A stretch of 47,375 nt of DNA from an uncultured Acidobacteriaceae bacterium (lineage in GTDB: Bacteria > Acidobacteriota > Terriglobia > Terriglobales > Acidobacteriaceae). The stretch is from positions 1-47,375 of the forward strand of contig CAIKND010000126.1 in assembly GCA_903828675.1 (NCBI GenBank). The letters run 5' to 3'. Positions 25,575 to 34,375 of this stretch are shown piece after piece. Position 1 is the first letter of the stretch, and each line of letters starts with the position of its first letter. Below the pieces are notes generated by a model. That model saw nothing but the letters and a program-made list of their open reading frames with translations. It made no database searches and had not been told where the DNA came from. Both the position numbers and the translations under genes were made by a program.

Positions 25575-26566
25575 CGGAGAAACGCGAGAGCACAATGAGC
25601 GAAGGTTTGGCAGTGCAAGTATTCCGCTCACTCGCGGAAATTCCCGCGGGGTTTGGGCCATCGGTAGGCGCAATCGGGAATTTCGACGGCGTGCATCGCG
25701 GACATCGGGAGATTCTTTCGGCGGTGGTGGAAGAGGCGCGGAGCCTGCATGCGAAGGCGGTGGCGATTACGTTTGAGCCGCACCCGGAGCAATATCTGCG
25801 GCCGCAGCAGGCGCCACCGCTGCTTACGTCGCTGGCGGAGCGGATGCGGCTACTTGCCGGGACTGGCATCGATGCGGTGGCCGTGCTGCCGTTTGACGAG
25901 GCGTTGGCCGGGCTGCCGGCACGTGAATTTGTGCGGCGGATTCTGGCCGGGGCGCTGGGCATTCGCGGATTGCATGAAGGACACAGTTTCCGGTTTGGGT
26001 GTGGCGCGGAGGCCGGCGTGAAAGAACTTAGGGAACTGGGCGCGGAGTTCGGATTTGCCGTGTATGTGCATGATGCGGTGCGGGTGCATGGGATGGAAGT
26101 TTCCAGTTCGGCGATTCGAGCGCTGCTGGCCGCGGGCGATGTGCGGCGGGCGCGGTGGATGCTGGGACGGCCGTTCGCCGTCGTCTCCTCGCAGGCCCGG
26201 GGACGCGGGATAGGAACGCGGCTGCTGGTGCCGACCGTCAATCTGGCTGCGTATGACGGCCTGCTGCCGGGATTTGGCGTTTATGTAACCCGGCTGAAGG
26301 TGGCTGGGCGCGCGTTTCAGGCGGTGACGAATGTGGGCAATCGGCCCACGTTCGGCGAGGCCTCTTTTGCCGTCGAGTCGCACATCCTGGACTTCCAGCC
26401 GGTTGAGATGGATGAAACAACGCCCGTGGAACTCGAGTTTCTGATGCGGCTGCGCGGCGAAATCGAATGGCCGTCGCCGGAAGCCCTGAAGGCACAGATT
26501 TTCAAGGATGTAGCGCGCGCGAAGAGATATTTCCGGTTGGCTCAGCCTCCGGCTGCCGGTTTCTAG
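25571..26566 (+). CDS. ribF: Bifunctional riboflavin kinase/FAD synthetase RibF
   Basis: Makes FMN from riboflavin and then FAD, in the cytosol. 331 residues. The N-terminal nucleotidyltransferase half has GNFDGVHRGHREIL (the GxxHxGH-type site) and VSSSAIRALLAAGDV (the SSTxIR-type motif). The C-terminal flavokinase half has GRGIGTRLLVPTVNL, which corresponds to the usual GFPTANL with V in place of A, and later NVGNRPTFGE and the VELEFLMRLRGEI segment. The ATG overlaps the stop of the upstream MBL gene, so coupling is likely; an internal ATG at 25595 is possible. No RFN riboswitch was seen upstream. Confidence 0.95.
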   Translation: MTEKRESTMSEGLAVQVFRSLAEIPAGFGPSVGAIGNFDGVHRGHREILSAVVEEARSLHAKAVAITFEPHPEQYLRPQQAPPLLTSLAERMRLLAGTGIDAVAVLPFDEALAGLPAREFVRRILAGALGIRGLHEGHSFRFGCGAEAGVKELRELGAEFGFAVYVHDAVRVHGMEVSSSAIRALLAAGDVRRARWMLGRPFAVVSSQARGRGIGTRLLVPTVNLAAYDGLLPGFGVYVTRLKVAGRAFQAVTNVGNRPTFGEASFAVESHILDFQPVEMDETTPVELEFLMRLRGEIEWPSPEALKAQIFKDVARAKRYFRLAQPPAAGF

Positions 26567-26655
26567 GCACCGACCTGCTTACGTTCTTTCCCGCATCGTA
26601 GAAATTACAAACTCCGGTGAATACGAGACAGTCAGGATCGCTGAAAGCGAATAGG

Positions 26656-27099
26656 ATGATGGGCATGAAGAATCGATCCGTCCCTACTGACGCATTACTT
26701 TCGCATATTGGATATCAGAACGTGGCAGAGGCTTGCGCCTGGCTCAGTCGCGTTTTTGGCTTCATAGAAGCCTATCGTTACGGCGACCCGGTGAGCGGAG
26801 TGCAGATGTATTTGGGCCAGGCATACGTGATGCTGCGCAACGCCCGGCAGGGTTGCCTGATTCCAGCGCGTCTTGGCTACGGGACGCAGAATCTTACGAT
26901 CTTTGTCGAAGATGTGGACGCGCATTGCGAGAGGGCCAGAGACGCGGGCGCCAGGATTGTGGAGGAGCTGAACGAAACCATCTACGGCGAGCGGCAGTAT
27001 GGCGCCGAGGATATCGACGGTCACCTCTGGATCTTCTCGCAACATGCGCGGGATGTGAGTCCAGAGGAGTGGGGAGCTTTGTCAAATCCAAAACGCTGA
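26656..27099 (+). CDS. VOC (glyoxalase/bleomycin-resistance) family protein
   Basis: About 147 residues. A single vicinal-oxygen-chelate module pair: NVAEACAWLSRVFGFIEAYRY, then the central strands with TIFVEDVDAHCERARDAGARIVEEL, ending in YGERQYGAEDIDGHLWIFSQ, where E and H could be metal ligands. Such proteins include lyases, dioxygenases and antibiotic-binding proteins; nothing here fixes which. Several start codons are close together (26656, 26659, 26665; GTG 26617 further up). It lies 89 nt after ribF in the same direction. Confidence 0.85.
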   Translation: MMGMKNRSVPTDALLSHIGYQNVAEACAWLSRVFGFIEAYRYGDPVSGVQMYLGQAYVMLRNARQGCLIPARLGYGTQNLTIFVEDVDAHCERARDAGARIVEELNETIYGERQYGAEDIDGHLWIFSQHARDVSPEEWGALSNPKR

Positions 27100-27182
27100 A
27101 GTGGAGGCTTCGGGGATTCGGCAAGACAGAGAGCCTGGCGACTGGCGCATACCATGCTCCATCGGCGACAATTTTTTCTGCT

Positions 27183-28337
27183 ATGAAAAATCTTTCGCGC
27201 CGTGACTTCCTTATGACCGCTTCAGCCGCAACACTTGCTTCCGCCGCCGTTTCAAGTTCTTTTGCCGGGACTGTGCCCGCCACTTCGAAGGCCAGGCACA
27301 GGCGCGTGTTTGTCGCCTCGGGCGGCCCGGATGGAATTCTGGCCTACGACTGGGACGAGGCTACCGGCGAGCTGAAAGCGGCCGGTGTGGCTGCCAAGCT
27401 GCCCAAAGTGGCCTGGCTCGCTTTCTCGCACGAGCGCCAGTATCTCTACGCGGCGTCGGAGCTGAATCTCTTTGAGGGCAAGCCGACGGGCGAGGTAGCC
27501 AGCTTCCGCGTGGAGAATGGGGAGCTGCATCCGCTTTCAGCTGTTAACTCGGCTGGAGTGGGCACCTGCCATGTAGCCGTGGATCATACCGGCCACATGC
27601 TGATCGCCTCGGATTACGTGGGCGGCAGCGCGGCCAGCTTTGTGATTACCGAGGGCAAGCTGAGCCTGGCAGTCTGGACCGAGCACTACAGCTTCCACGG
27701 GCCCAACGCGCAACGGCAAGACACCGCGCACGCCCACTTTGCGTCCTTCTCGCCCGACAACCGCTTTGCGTATATCAACGACCTGGGCGGGGACTGCATC
27801 CACATCTACAAGTCGAACCCGGTGACCGCCGCGATGACGCCGGCAGGCAGCTACAAGGGCGCGCCGGGGTCCGGTCCGCGCACGCTGCATTTCCATCCCA
27901 ACGGCCACACCGCCTACTGCGTCAACGAACTGGCTTCCACCGTGGACGTGCTGGAGTGGAGCAAGACGGACGGCAGCCTGACGCTGGGCAAACGAATTGA
28001 ACTGCTGCCGGAGGGCTATCACGGCCCCACGCGCGCTTGCGATGCGGTCATTTCGCGCAATGGGCAGTTTGTTTACTTCGCCAACCGCGACAACGATTTT
28101 CTGTATTCCTTCAAAGCCGATCCGGCGACGGGAAGCCTGACAGCGATGGGGCGGTCCAACTGCGGAGGCAAGATTCCGCGGAACTTTGTGCTGGACCCTT
28201 CCGAGCGCTGGATGCTGGTGGCCAACCAGGACTCGAACCTGCTGAGCGTGTTTGCGCGCAATCCGGAGACGGGCGTTCTGGCAACCGAGGGAAAGAGCTT
28301 CGCCGCGCTGGAGCCGATGCGGATTCTGTTTACGTAG
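27183..28337 (+). CDS. Tat-exported lactonase-family beta-propeller (6-phosphogluconolactonase-like)
   Basis: Seven-bladed propeller of the Pgl/YkgB lactonase family, 384 residues. The N-terminus contains SRRDFLMTASAATLASAA, a good twin-arginine signal, so the protein folds in the cytosol and is exported. That makes a role in the cytosolic pentose-phosphate pathway unlikely. Repeating strands are visible (VFVASGGPDGILAYDWDEATG, PGSGPRTLHFHPNGHTAYCV, VFARNPETGVLA). Landmarks of the family include HAHFASFSPDNRFAYINDLG and PRNFVLDPSERWMLVANQDS. Exported members may act on sugar lactones in the periplasm. A palindromic repeat follows about 40 nt after the stop. Confidence 0.9.
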   Translation: MKNLSRRDFLMTASAATLASAAVSSSFAGTVPATSKARHRRVFVASGGPDGILAYDWDEATGELKAAGVAAKLPKVAWLAFSHERQYLYAASELNLFEGKPTGEVASFRVENGELHPLSAVNSAGVGTCHVAVDHTGHMLIASDYVGGSAASFVITEGKLSLAVWTEHYSFHGPNAQRQDTAHAHFASFSPDNRFAYINDLGGDCIHIYKSNPVTAAMTPAGSYKGAPGSGPRTLHFHPNGHTAYCVNELASTVDVLEWSKTDGSLTLGKRIELLPEGYHGPTRACDAVISRNGQFVYFANRDNDFLYSFKADPATGSLTAMGRSNCGGKIPRNFVLDPSERWMLVANQDSNLLSVFARNPETGVLATEGKSFAALEPMRILFT

Positions 28338-28375
28338 AAACCCCCTGATTCAGAACTTATCCGCAAATGGGTAGC

Positions 28376-28460
28376 GCCGGCCTCCAGGCCGGCACCACCA
28401 TCCTCTACCCACAGTAGCGTCATCACTGAACACAGTGAGGATCTGCGGCTGCCTTTCAGA
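28376..28460. repeat. Composite palindromic repeat R1 (relative of the GIY-YIG-flanking repeats)
   Basis: Starts with a perfect hairpin GCCGGCCT-CC-AGGCCGGC (28376-28393). This runs into about 66 nt closely matching 41991-42056, sharing CCGGCACCA, CATCCTC, ACCCACAG and AGGATCTGCGG. The central hairpin is CACTG-AACA-CAGTG here, replacing the different stem found in the other copies. Confidence 0.6.
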
Positions 28461-28552
28461 GTTTCAAGTTGGCGATACTTCCGAGTAGCCGACAAACCGA
28501 CAGCTATACAGAACCTGCGAACCCACCGTTAATTGTTGACGGCGATCTATTT

Positions 28553-29176
28553 TCATCTACTCTTGTTTAGACGGAGCTCTTGCACCCGAGCGGAACGGCT
28601 GAAACTGCGAACAGCGTAGATTCTTGCTCCGTTGACCATCAGTGTCGCACCGGAAGGAAATTGAGCTTGTGGAATGTCGTCTTCAGCGTCGTCGCTCCAA
28701 TACTGCACTGCGTCTCCGTCTTTCGAACTGACGACTACTAAGAAGCCTGAGCCGTAAGGAGCAATCTGTTTGAAGATGGACGAACTGTTGCCGCTATAGC
28801 GCCACTTCTCTTTGCCGGACGTAGCATCCAATCGAACAAAGAAAAGATCGCACCCGACCACGCCAATTTCGTTGATCTTGGGGTTGAAAGCAGGGGGAGC
28901 GTAAATGCTAAGGGCTTCGGCAGGGCCTCTGGTTACGTATTTCCACGCAATTGCCCCATCAGGGTCGGTCACATATAGCGTGTCAACCACACCGAATATC
29001 ATTCTGCCGTCCGAGAATACTTGAGGAGCAACTTTGGGTACCGGACAATCCTGATTGTTGGTTGCTCGCAGGACAAAGCCAGCACTTCCTCGATGTGATT
29101 TATTGTCGCGAGGTACTTGAGCAACACACTGCAAACAGCCGAAGAGTATGATGAGCAACAAATACTGAAATTTCAT
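28553..29176 (-). CDS. Secreted PQQ-like repeat protein, possible lipoprotein, AT-richer than neighbours
   Basis: About 207 residues from ATG 29176 (MKFQYLLLIILFGCLQ); ATG 29185 and a TTG at 29248 are alternatives. The N-terminus is a signal sequence with an LFGC near-lipobox, so lipidation is possible. Two PQQ-like strands are visible, DPDGAIAWKYVT and LDATSGKEKWRYSG, but the protein is too short for a complete propeller. It may be a fragment or a minimal sensor. Base composition and codon use are clearly less GC-rich than the surrounding genes, which suggests recent acquisition. No specific function is assigned. Confidence 0.6.
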   Translation of the reverse strand: MKFQYLLLIILFGCLQCVAQVPRDNKSHRGSAGFVLRATNNQDCPVPKVAPQVFSDGRMIFGVVDTLYVTDPDGAIAWKYVTRGPAEALSIYAPPAFNPKINEIGVVGCDLFFVRLDATSGKEKWRYSGNSSSIFKQIAPYGSGFLVVVSSKDGDAVQYWSDDAEDDIPQAQFPSGATLMVNGARIYAVRSFSRSARVQELRLNKSR

Positions 29177-29438
29177 ATTTTGCATTGATTCTAAACCCGT
29201 GCGGCGCGTTCCGGGCCAATCACCGCCAACTCGGCAGTTACTTTTCAATCAATATTTGCACACGCCTCGAACTCGCCGCCTGGGCTCCAGCTTTTTTCGG
29301 CAGGACGAAGGTTTCCTACGCAAAGAGGCCGCTATAGCCTCTCTCCAGGCAAAGCTCCCCGAGGGAATGCCTGCCGGCATATCCATGCATTTAATGGTCC
29401 CCTCTACCTGCTTCTATTGAAGACGCCAGTCCGGCGCT

Positions 29439-30098
29439 TCAGCCTTTTTCGTTCTGTCCCATCAGGGCGAAGATGAGGCCGACGGTTCCGCCAACCAGCG
29501 GAGCGATGAGCAGAAAGCCCGTGGCCGTGTTCAGGGAGTGGACCAGCGACTGGATGGACTGGTTGCCGATGGCCAGGCCCTGGTACTGCTTCCACGGGTC
29601 GGGCGACTGCGGAACGGGATTATTCAGATCGATCCTGGCCAGAATCACGGCGCAGGCCATGAGCGCGCTGATCATGGCGCTCCATACACCCGCTCCGATG
29701 CCGACATTAGGACTGGCCGCCACCCTGGAACCGCGCAGCCCGGCGACGCCCCACAAAATTGCGGCCGCAACCAGCAAGCCTATCTGGTAGAAAATGACCT
29801 GCTGCGCATGCTGCTCCCCGAGCAGAACGTAGCCGATGGCGAGCAGGCCGGCCGGCACACCGAGCATGGTTCCGATCGAGAGCGCCTTGCGGACCACAAC
29901 GTCGCTATTGCCTCCGATCCAGAAGAGAAGAAAGACGTATGCCGACAGGCTGATAATCGGGTCATAGCCGGTTGTGCCCTGGCCGGGCAGATTTGCGATC
30001 TCAGGCCAGGGCCGCAGACGCATTGCCAGGATCGCCAGATCGGCTAGTGCAAGCAGGACAACAGGAATTCGAAATGTATGCGGAGTGCCGGAGCCCAT
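29439..30098 (-). CDS. Polytopic membrane protein of unknown function
   Basis: 219 residues with about six hydrophobic segments (around VVLLALADLAILAM, IISLSAYVFLLFWIGG, SIGTMLGVPAGLLAIGYVLL, IFYQIGLLVAAAILWGV, VWSAMISALMACAVIL and FLLIAPLVGGTVGLIFALMG). No motif of a transporter or enzyme family is recognised. The loop with NNPVPQSPDPWKQY before the last helix is the main hydrophilic region. It stands between the PQQ-like gene and lpxC on the same strand, with 190 nt to lpxC. The membrane topology is read from hydrophobicity only. Confidence 0.75.
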   Translation of the reverse strand: MGSGTPHTFRIPVVLLALADLAILAMRLRPWPEIANLPGQGTTGYDPIISLSAYVFLLFWIGGNSDVVVRKALSIGTMLGVPAGLLAIGYVLLGEQHAQQVIFYQIGLLVAAAILWGVAGLRGSRVAASPNVGIGAGVWSAMISALMACAVILARIDLNNPVPQSPDPWKQYQGLAIGNQSIQSLVHSLNTATGFLLIAPLVGGTVGLIFALMGQNEKG

Positions 30099-30288
30099 GA
30101 ACTGTTCCTCGAGTCTTTATCCTCGCGTGAAATCACGGAGTTAATTTAGCCGGGATATGTACTCAGTCTAAATCGACACGCGGGTCGGCGCTGTATGAAA
30201 AAGACCGGGATTGTTCAACTTGCCGTGTATGGGTCGTTCTGCCATATCCGCTGTGAGCCGGAAACAAGGGAAAAACTGAAACGCGGCG

Positions 30289-31251
30289 CTATGCGCCAAC
30301 AAGGGCAGGGGCGCCCGAGCCGGAGAGCGTTACCGCAACAGCATCCTCCACTTGAGCCGGGGCCGTTTCCACGGGGACGTGGGCCAGTTCCCAGGCGGAA
30401 CGGTCTTTGAGCAGACGCGAAACCAGGGCGGTATGCATGGCATGGCCGGCGCGCTCGGCCACCACGTGGCCCTCAATGCGGCGTCCGGCGAGGGCCAGGT
30501 CACCAATCAGATCGAGCACCTTGTGGCGGACATATTCGTCTGCGAAACGCAAGGGGCCATTCTCCGGACCACCGGGGCCGAGAATGATGGCGTTTTCCGG
30601 CGTCGCGCCACGGATAAGGCCCATGTCGCGGAGACGCTTCTCGTCGGTCTTGTAGCCAAAGGTGCGGGCCGCTGCGATGGCGGAACCGTAAGTCTCGGCA
30701 GCCAGGTCGATAAAAGCCATTTGATGGCCTATGGGGGCGGGAAAGTCGATTGCGTAGGAGATGCTATAGCCGGAGCCGGGGTAGACGCCGATGAACTTGT
30801 TTCCCTCGCGTACCTCGACGGCCCGAAGTACGCGGATGGTCTCGCGGCGGCGGCGCTGGGTACGGATGCCTACGTTGAGAAAAGCCTGCACATAAGGCAG
30901 CGCGCTGCCGTCGAGAATAGGCAACTCAAGGTTGTCCAGTTCGACAATGACGTTGTCGACGCCCATGCCGATCAGCGCGGAAAGCAGATGTTCGGTAGTG
31001 GAGATGAGTACGCCCTGGCGCATCAGGCTGGTGGCGTAGCTGACCTTGGCGACGTTGCGGCCGTTGGCAGGAATCTCAAAGTTGTCGAGATCGGTGCGGC
31101 GAAAAACAATGCCAGATCCGGCAGGAGCGGGCAACAGGCGCAGAGTGACCGGGGCGCCTGAGTGCAGCCCTACACCGGTAAGCTCGATGGGTGCGGCTAC
31201 GGTTTGTTCCAGGTGTGCTGGATTGGCCAAATGCCTGCTCCAAAGATGCAA
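30289..31251 (-). CDS. lpxC: UDP-3-O-acyl-N-acetylglucosamine deacetylase LpxC
   Basis: Zinc enzyme for the committed step of lipid A synthesis, evidence for a diderm cell. The frame opens at a TTG (31251); a TTG at 31230 is attractive since GGAG lies 7-8 nt upstream and leaves the usual distance to TGVGLHSG. About 313-320 residues. Zinc ligands and catalytic residues are in STTEHLLSAL, in VRHKVLDLIGDL (H and D) and in AERAGHAMHTAL (catalytic H). The substrate-binding LDGSALPYV segment is also present. No other lpx gene is adjacent, so it is an isolated member of the pathway here. Confidence 0.96.
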   Translation of the reverse strand: MHLWSRHLANPAHLEQTVAAPIELTGVGLHSGAPVTLRLLPAPAGSGIVFRRTDLDNFEIPANGRNVAKVSYATSLMRQGVLISTTEHLLSALIGMGVDNVIVELDNLELPILDGSALPYVQAFLNVGIRTQRRRRETIRVLRAVEVREGNKFIGVYPGSGYSISYAIDFPAPIGHQMAFIDLAAETYGSAIAAARTFGYKTDEKRLRDMGLIRGATPENAIILGPGGPENGPLRFADEYVRHKVLDLIGDLALAGRRIEGHVVAERAGHAMHTALVSRLLKDRSAWELAHVPVETAPAQVEDAVAVTLSGSGAPALVGA

Positions 31252-31432
31252 ACGAGTACATCGGTTAGATTAGACGGGGAGCGGAAAGCCGTCTTGTGGT
31301 ATTTTTGCCACACTATGCGCATAATAGGCCACCATTTTGGAAGGAAACGGGCTGGAGTGCCTCACTCTTAAGGTCGTAGAATCAGGGAATCTCCGGCTTG
31401 GCCGATGCGATGAGCACCTGAAAGGAAGACAG

Positions 31433-32599
31433 ATGGACACTGCCACCGATGCTACGATTCCCATGCGCGCCCTGCTGGCAGGGGCACGCCGCAAGGAGCG
31501 GACGCTGCTGGATCTGGTGCGAAAGCTGGTGGAGACCGAGTCGCCTTCGGACGTAAAAGCCGCCGTGGACGAATGTGTTGCGCTGGCTGCTGCGCACGCC
31601 AGGGGGCTGGGTGGCCGGGTCAAATTGCATCGACAGCGCGGGTTTGGCGACGTGCTGGAAGCGCGGTTCGGCCCGCGCAAGAAAGGCGCCGATGCTGACC
31701 GGGTTCTTCTGCTTGGGCATCTGGACACCGTGTGGCCCATAGGAACGTTGAAGACTATGCCCTGTCGCCTGAGCGAGGGAAGGCTCTGCGGCCCGGGGAC
31801 GCTGGATATGAAGGCGGGTGTGGCCATGGCGCTGACCGCCTTGGAGATGCTGACGGAAGCCAACCAATTGGACCGGGAGATTGTGCTGCTGCTGACCAGC
31901 GATGAAGAGGTGGGCAGTCCGGTTTCGCGGCCCATCACCGAGCGGCTTGCGGGCGAGTGCAGGGCTGTGTACGTGCTCGAGCCGGCGCAGGGTCTGGCGT
32001 ACAAAACCGCGCGCAAAGGAACTGGCGTGTGGCATATCGAGGTGAACGGAGTTGCAGCGCACGCGGGCGTGGATTTCGAAAAAGGGGCAAGTGCGATTTG
32101 CGAGCTGGCGCGCGTGGTGGAGACGGTGAGCGGCTGGACGAATCTGAAGCGTGGCCTGACCGTGAGCGTGGGCGTGGCGGGTGGAGGCACAAAAACCAAT
32201 GTGATTCCAGCTGAGGCCTGGGCTCAGGTGGATGTGCGGATTGCCCGCAAAGCGGACGGGCCGCGCATCGAACGCAAATTTGCCGGGTTGAAGGCGGTCG
32301 ACAAGCGCTGTTCGCTGACCGTGACGGGCGGAATCAACAGGCCGCCGATGGAGCGCAGCCGCGGAACCGTGAAACTCTATCGAAGGGCCAGGATTCTGGC
32401 TGCGGAACTGGGGCTAACCTTGGACGAGGCCTCCACCGGGGGCGCTTCCGATGGCAACTTCACAGCCGCCCTGGGCGTGCCCACTCTGGACGGGATGGGT
32501 GCGGTTGGCGAGGGAGCCCACGCGCGGCACGAATCGATTGTGGTGGAGCATCTCGCGCCCAGAATCGCGCTGCTGGCGGGAATGCTGGCGGGGATCTAA
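31433..32599 (+). CDS. M20 family metallopeptidase (CPG2/ArgE/DapE-like)
   Basis: Two-zinc exopeptidase of the M20 clan, 388 residues. ATG 31433 is preceded by AAAGGAAG; the frame is open from 31337. Metal and catalytic residues: H and D in GHLDTVWP, bridging D in GTLDMKAG, catalytic and ligand E in SDEEVGS, E in the VLEPAQ segment, and the late H in GEGAHARHES. The dimerisation domain (about 180-300) includes GVAAHAGVDFEKGAS. The motif set best fits glutamate carboxypeptidase-like members. No signal peptide is seen, so it is probably cytosolic. Confidence 0.9.
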   Translation: MDTATDATIPMRALLAGARRKERTLLDLVRKLVETESPSDVKAAVDECVALAAAHARGLGGRVKLHRQRGFGDVLEARFGPRKKGADADRVLLLGHLDTVWPIGTLKTMPCRLSEGRLCGPGTLDMKAGVAMALTALEMLTEANQLDREIVLLLTSDEEVGSPVSRPITERLAGECRAVYVLEPAQGLAYKTARKGTGVWHIEVNGVAAHAGVDFEKGASAICELARVVETVSGWTNLKRGLTVSVGVAGGGTKTNVIPAEAWAQVDVRIARKADGPRIERKFAGLKAVDKRCSLTVTGGINRPPMERSRGTVKLYRRARILAAELGLTLDEASTGGASDGNFTAALGVPTLDGMGAVGEGAHARHESIVVEHLAPRIALLAGMLAGI

Positions 32600-32706
32600 A
32601 GCCAACCGTCCGTGCCGTGCCTTTGTTTAGAATCAATGAGAGTTCGCGGGAGCGGCTGCTACACTCCCGTGGAGAAACAAGCTAACCAGCTGGAGACTAG
32701 CAAGCC

Positions 32707-33492
32707 ATGAAATACACAGCCTTGATTCTGTTGTTGGTGGCCGCCACAGCCGCCGTCAGCGCACAAACTGCGGCCAAGCCGGCATCCCACGCTACTGCCG
32801 CCAGGCCCGCCGCCACCAAGTCCGGAGCCACTGCCGCCCATTCCACGGCGGCTTCGACCGCATCAAAGCTGCCCCCCGGCGTACCCGTGGAGAAGGGTCT
32901 CATTAAATCGGCGTTCACGCTACGCTACCAGGACATCACCATCGGCACCGGCGCTGATGCCGAGCCGAACAAGATGTACAAGGTGAACTACACGGGTTGG
33001 CTTGGTGACAACAAGAGGCCCGACGATGGGCATAAGTTCGACTCGTCCTTCGACCACCGCAATCCTCTCTTGGACAAGGACGGCAAGCCGGTGATGGGCG
33101 ACGACGGAAAGCCCAAGCTCGGCGATCCGCAGCCCTTCACCTTTCCGCAGGGCTTCGGGCGGCTGATTCCGGGCTGGGATCAGGGCTTTGCCGGCATGAA
33201 GATCGGCGGCAAGCGGCGGTTGTTCATTCCGTGGCAGCTTGCTTATGGAGCGTCGGGGCGTCCGGGACCGGATGCGGCCCACCCTGGCATTCCTCCCAAG
33301 TCCGATTTGATCTTCGACGTGGAACTGCTCGATATCACCGAACTGCCCATGCCGTCGAATCACCCAACTGCCAGCGGAGCTCCCGGCGGTGCGCACCCGA
33401 TGCCAGCGACAGCGGCACCTGCCGCAGCACCGGCAACACCACCGGCGCCTTCGCCAGCACCTGCCGCAGCGCCGCAACCGCAGGCCAGGTAA
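32707..33492 (+). CDS. Exported FKBP-type peptidyl-prolyl cis-trans isomerase
   Basis: Periplasmic folding catalyst of 261 residues. A signal peptide (MKYTALILLLVAATAAVSAQ) is followed by an A/T/K-rich linker to about 55. The FKBP domain (about 68-205) has the signature YKVNYTGWL, GHKFDSSF, FGRLIPGWDQGFAGMKIGG, RRLFIPWQLAYGASG and LIFDVELLDI, so the active-site aromatic residues look intact. A short insert around LLDKDGKPVMGDDGKPKLG enlarges one loop. The C-terminal 50 residues are a P/A low-complexity tail. It faces the orphan ABC ATPase gene convergently, 22 nt away. Confidence 0.94.
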   Translation: MKYTALILLLVAATAAVSAQTAAKPASHATAARPAATKSGATAAHSTAASTASKLPPGVPVEKGLIKSAFTLRYQDITIGTGADAEPNKMYKVNYTGWLGDNKRPDDGHKFDSSFDHRNPLLDKDGKPVMGDDGKPKLGDPQPFTFPQGFGRLIPGWDQGFAGMKIGGKRRLFIPWQLAYGASGRPGPDAAHPGIPPKSDLIFDVELLDITELPMPSNHPTASGAPGGAHPMPATAAPAAAPATPPAPSPAPAAAPQPQAR

Positions 33493-33514
33493 CACGGCGT
33501 TTCGAGGAAATCGA

Positions 33515-34309
33515 TCAGGCCACGCCGACCGGCAACTCCGGCGTGGCCGCGATCAACTGGCGGGTATAGGCCTCGCGGGGATTTGCGCAAAGTGCCACGG
33601 CTTCGCCCGTTTCAACCAGACGGCCATGTTCCATGACAGCAATGCGCGTACTCAGGTAGCGCACCAGCGGCATGGAGTGGGAGATGAACAGATAGGTCAG
33701 CGCGTGCTCCCGCTGCAGGCTGCGGAGCAGGTTGATAATCTGGGCGCCCACGCTCACATCGAGAGCCGAAACCGGTTCATCCAGGATCAAAAGTTTCGGA
33801 CGTAGGGCCAGGGCGCGGGCAATGTTGATGCGCTGCCGCTGACCGCCGGAGAACTCGTGCGGATGGCGCGCGAGCGCGGACTCGTCGAGGCCCACCTCAG
33901 AGAGTAGTTTCACCGCTTTGGCGCGCAGCGCAGTGCGGCCGCCCCCCGAGCCGGCGTGAATCACCAGCGGCTCCGTCACGATGTCGAGCACATTCATGCG
34001 CGGATTCAGAGCGGCGTAAGGGTCCTGAAACACAGGCTGCATCTGACGGCGAAGGCGATGCAACTCTGCGGCCGAAGCCGTGGCGATGTCGATGCCCTCT
34101 ACCCGCACAGAGCCGCGGCTGGGCTTCACAAGGCCGAGAATCATGCGCGCCAGCGTGGTCTTGCCGGAGCCCGACTCGCCAACCAGACCGAGCGTTTCTC
34201 CTGCGTTGATCACCAGAGAAACATCTTCGACGACCGTCTGCAGTTCCGTGCGCAGACCCGCACGCCAGGGATAGCTCTTCCAGACCGAATTGACCTCAAC
34301 CAGCGCCAT
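33515..34309 (-). CDS. Orphan Opp/Dpp-type ABC transporter ATP-binding protein
   Basis: ATPase of peptide/nickel-type ABC importers, 264 residues from ATG 34309 ([11 protein letters not shown]). Walker A is GESGSGKTT, the Q-loop is [12 protein letters not shown], the ABC signature is FSGGQRQR, Walker B is [12 protein letters not shown] and the H-loop is FISHSM. This set, with LNPRMNV, is typical of OppF/DppF. No permease, solute-binding protein or second ATPase is visible nearby, so it must work with partners elsewhere or be a relic. It has no clear ribosome-binding site and starts 66 nt from the divergent thioesterase. Confidence 0.92.
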   Translation of the reverse strand: MALVEVNSVWKSYPWRAGLRTELQTVVEDVSLVINAGETLGLVGESGSGKTTLARMILGLVKPSRGSVRVEGIDIATASAAELHRLRRQMQPVFQDPYAALNPRMNVLDIVTEPLVIHAGSGGGRTALRAKAVKLLSEVGLDESALARHPHEFSGGQRQRINIARALALRPKLLILDEPVSALDVSVGAQIINLLRSLQREHALTYLFISHSMPLVRYLSTRIAVMEHGRLVETGEAVALCANPREAYTRQLIAATPELPVGVA

Positions 34310-34375
34310 GCATCGATGGTATATGCACAGCCCCGCGAGGCCGCCTCTTCTACACTTGAAGTCGGAGAGTACGCA

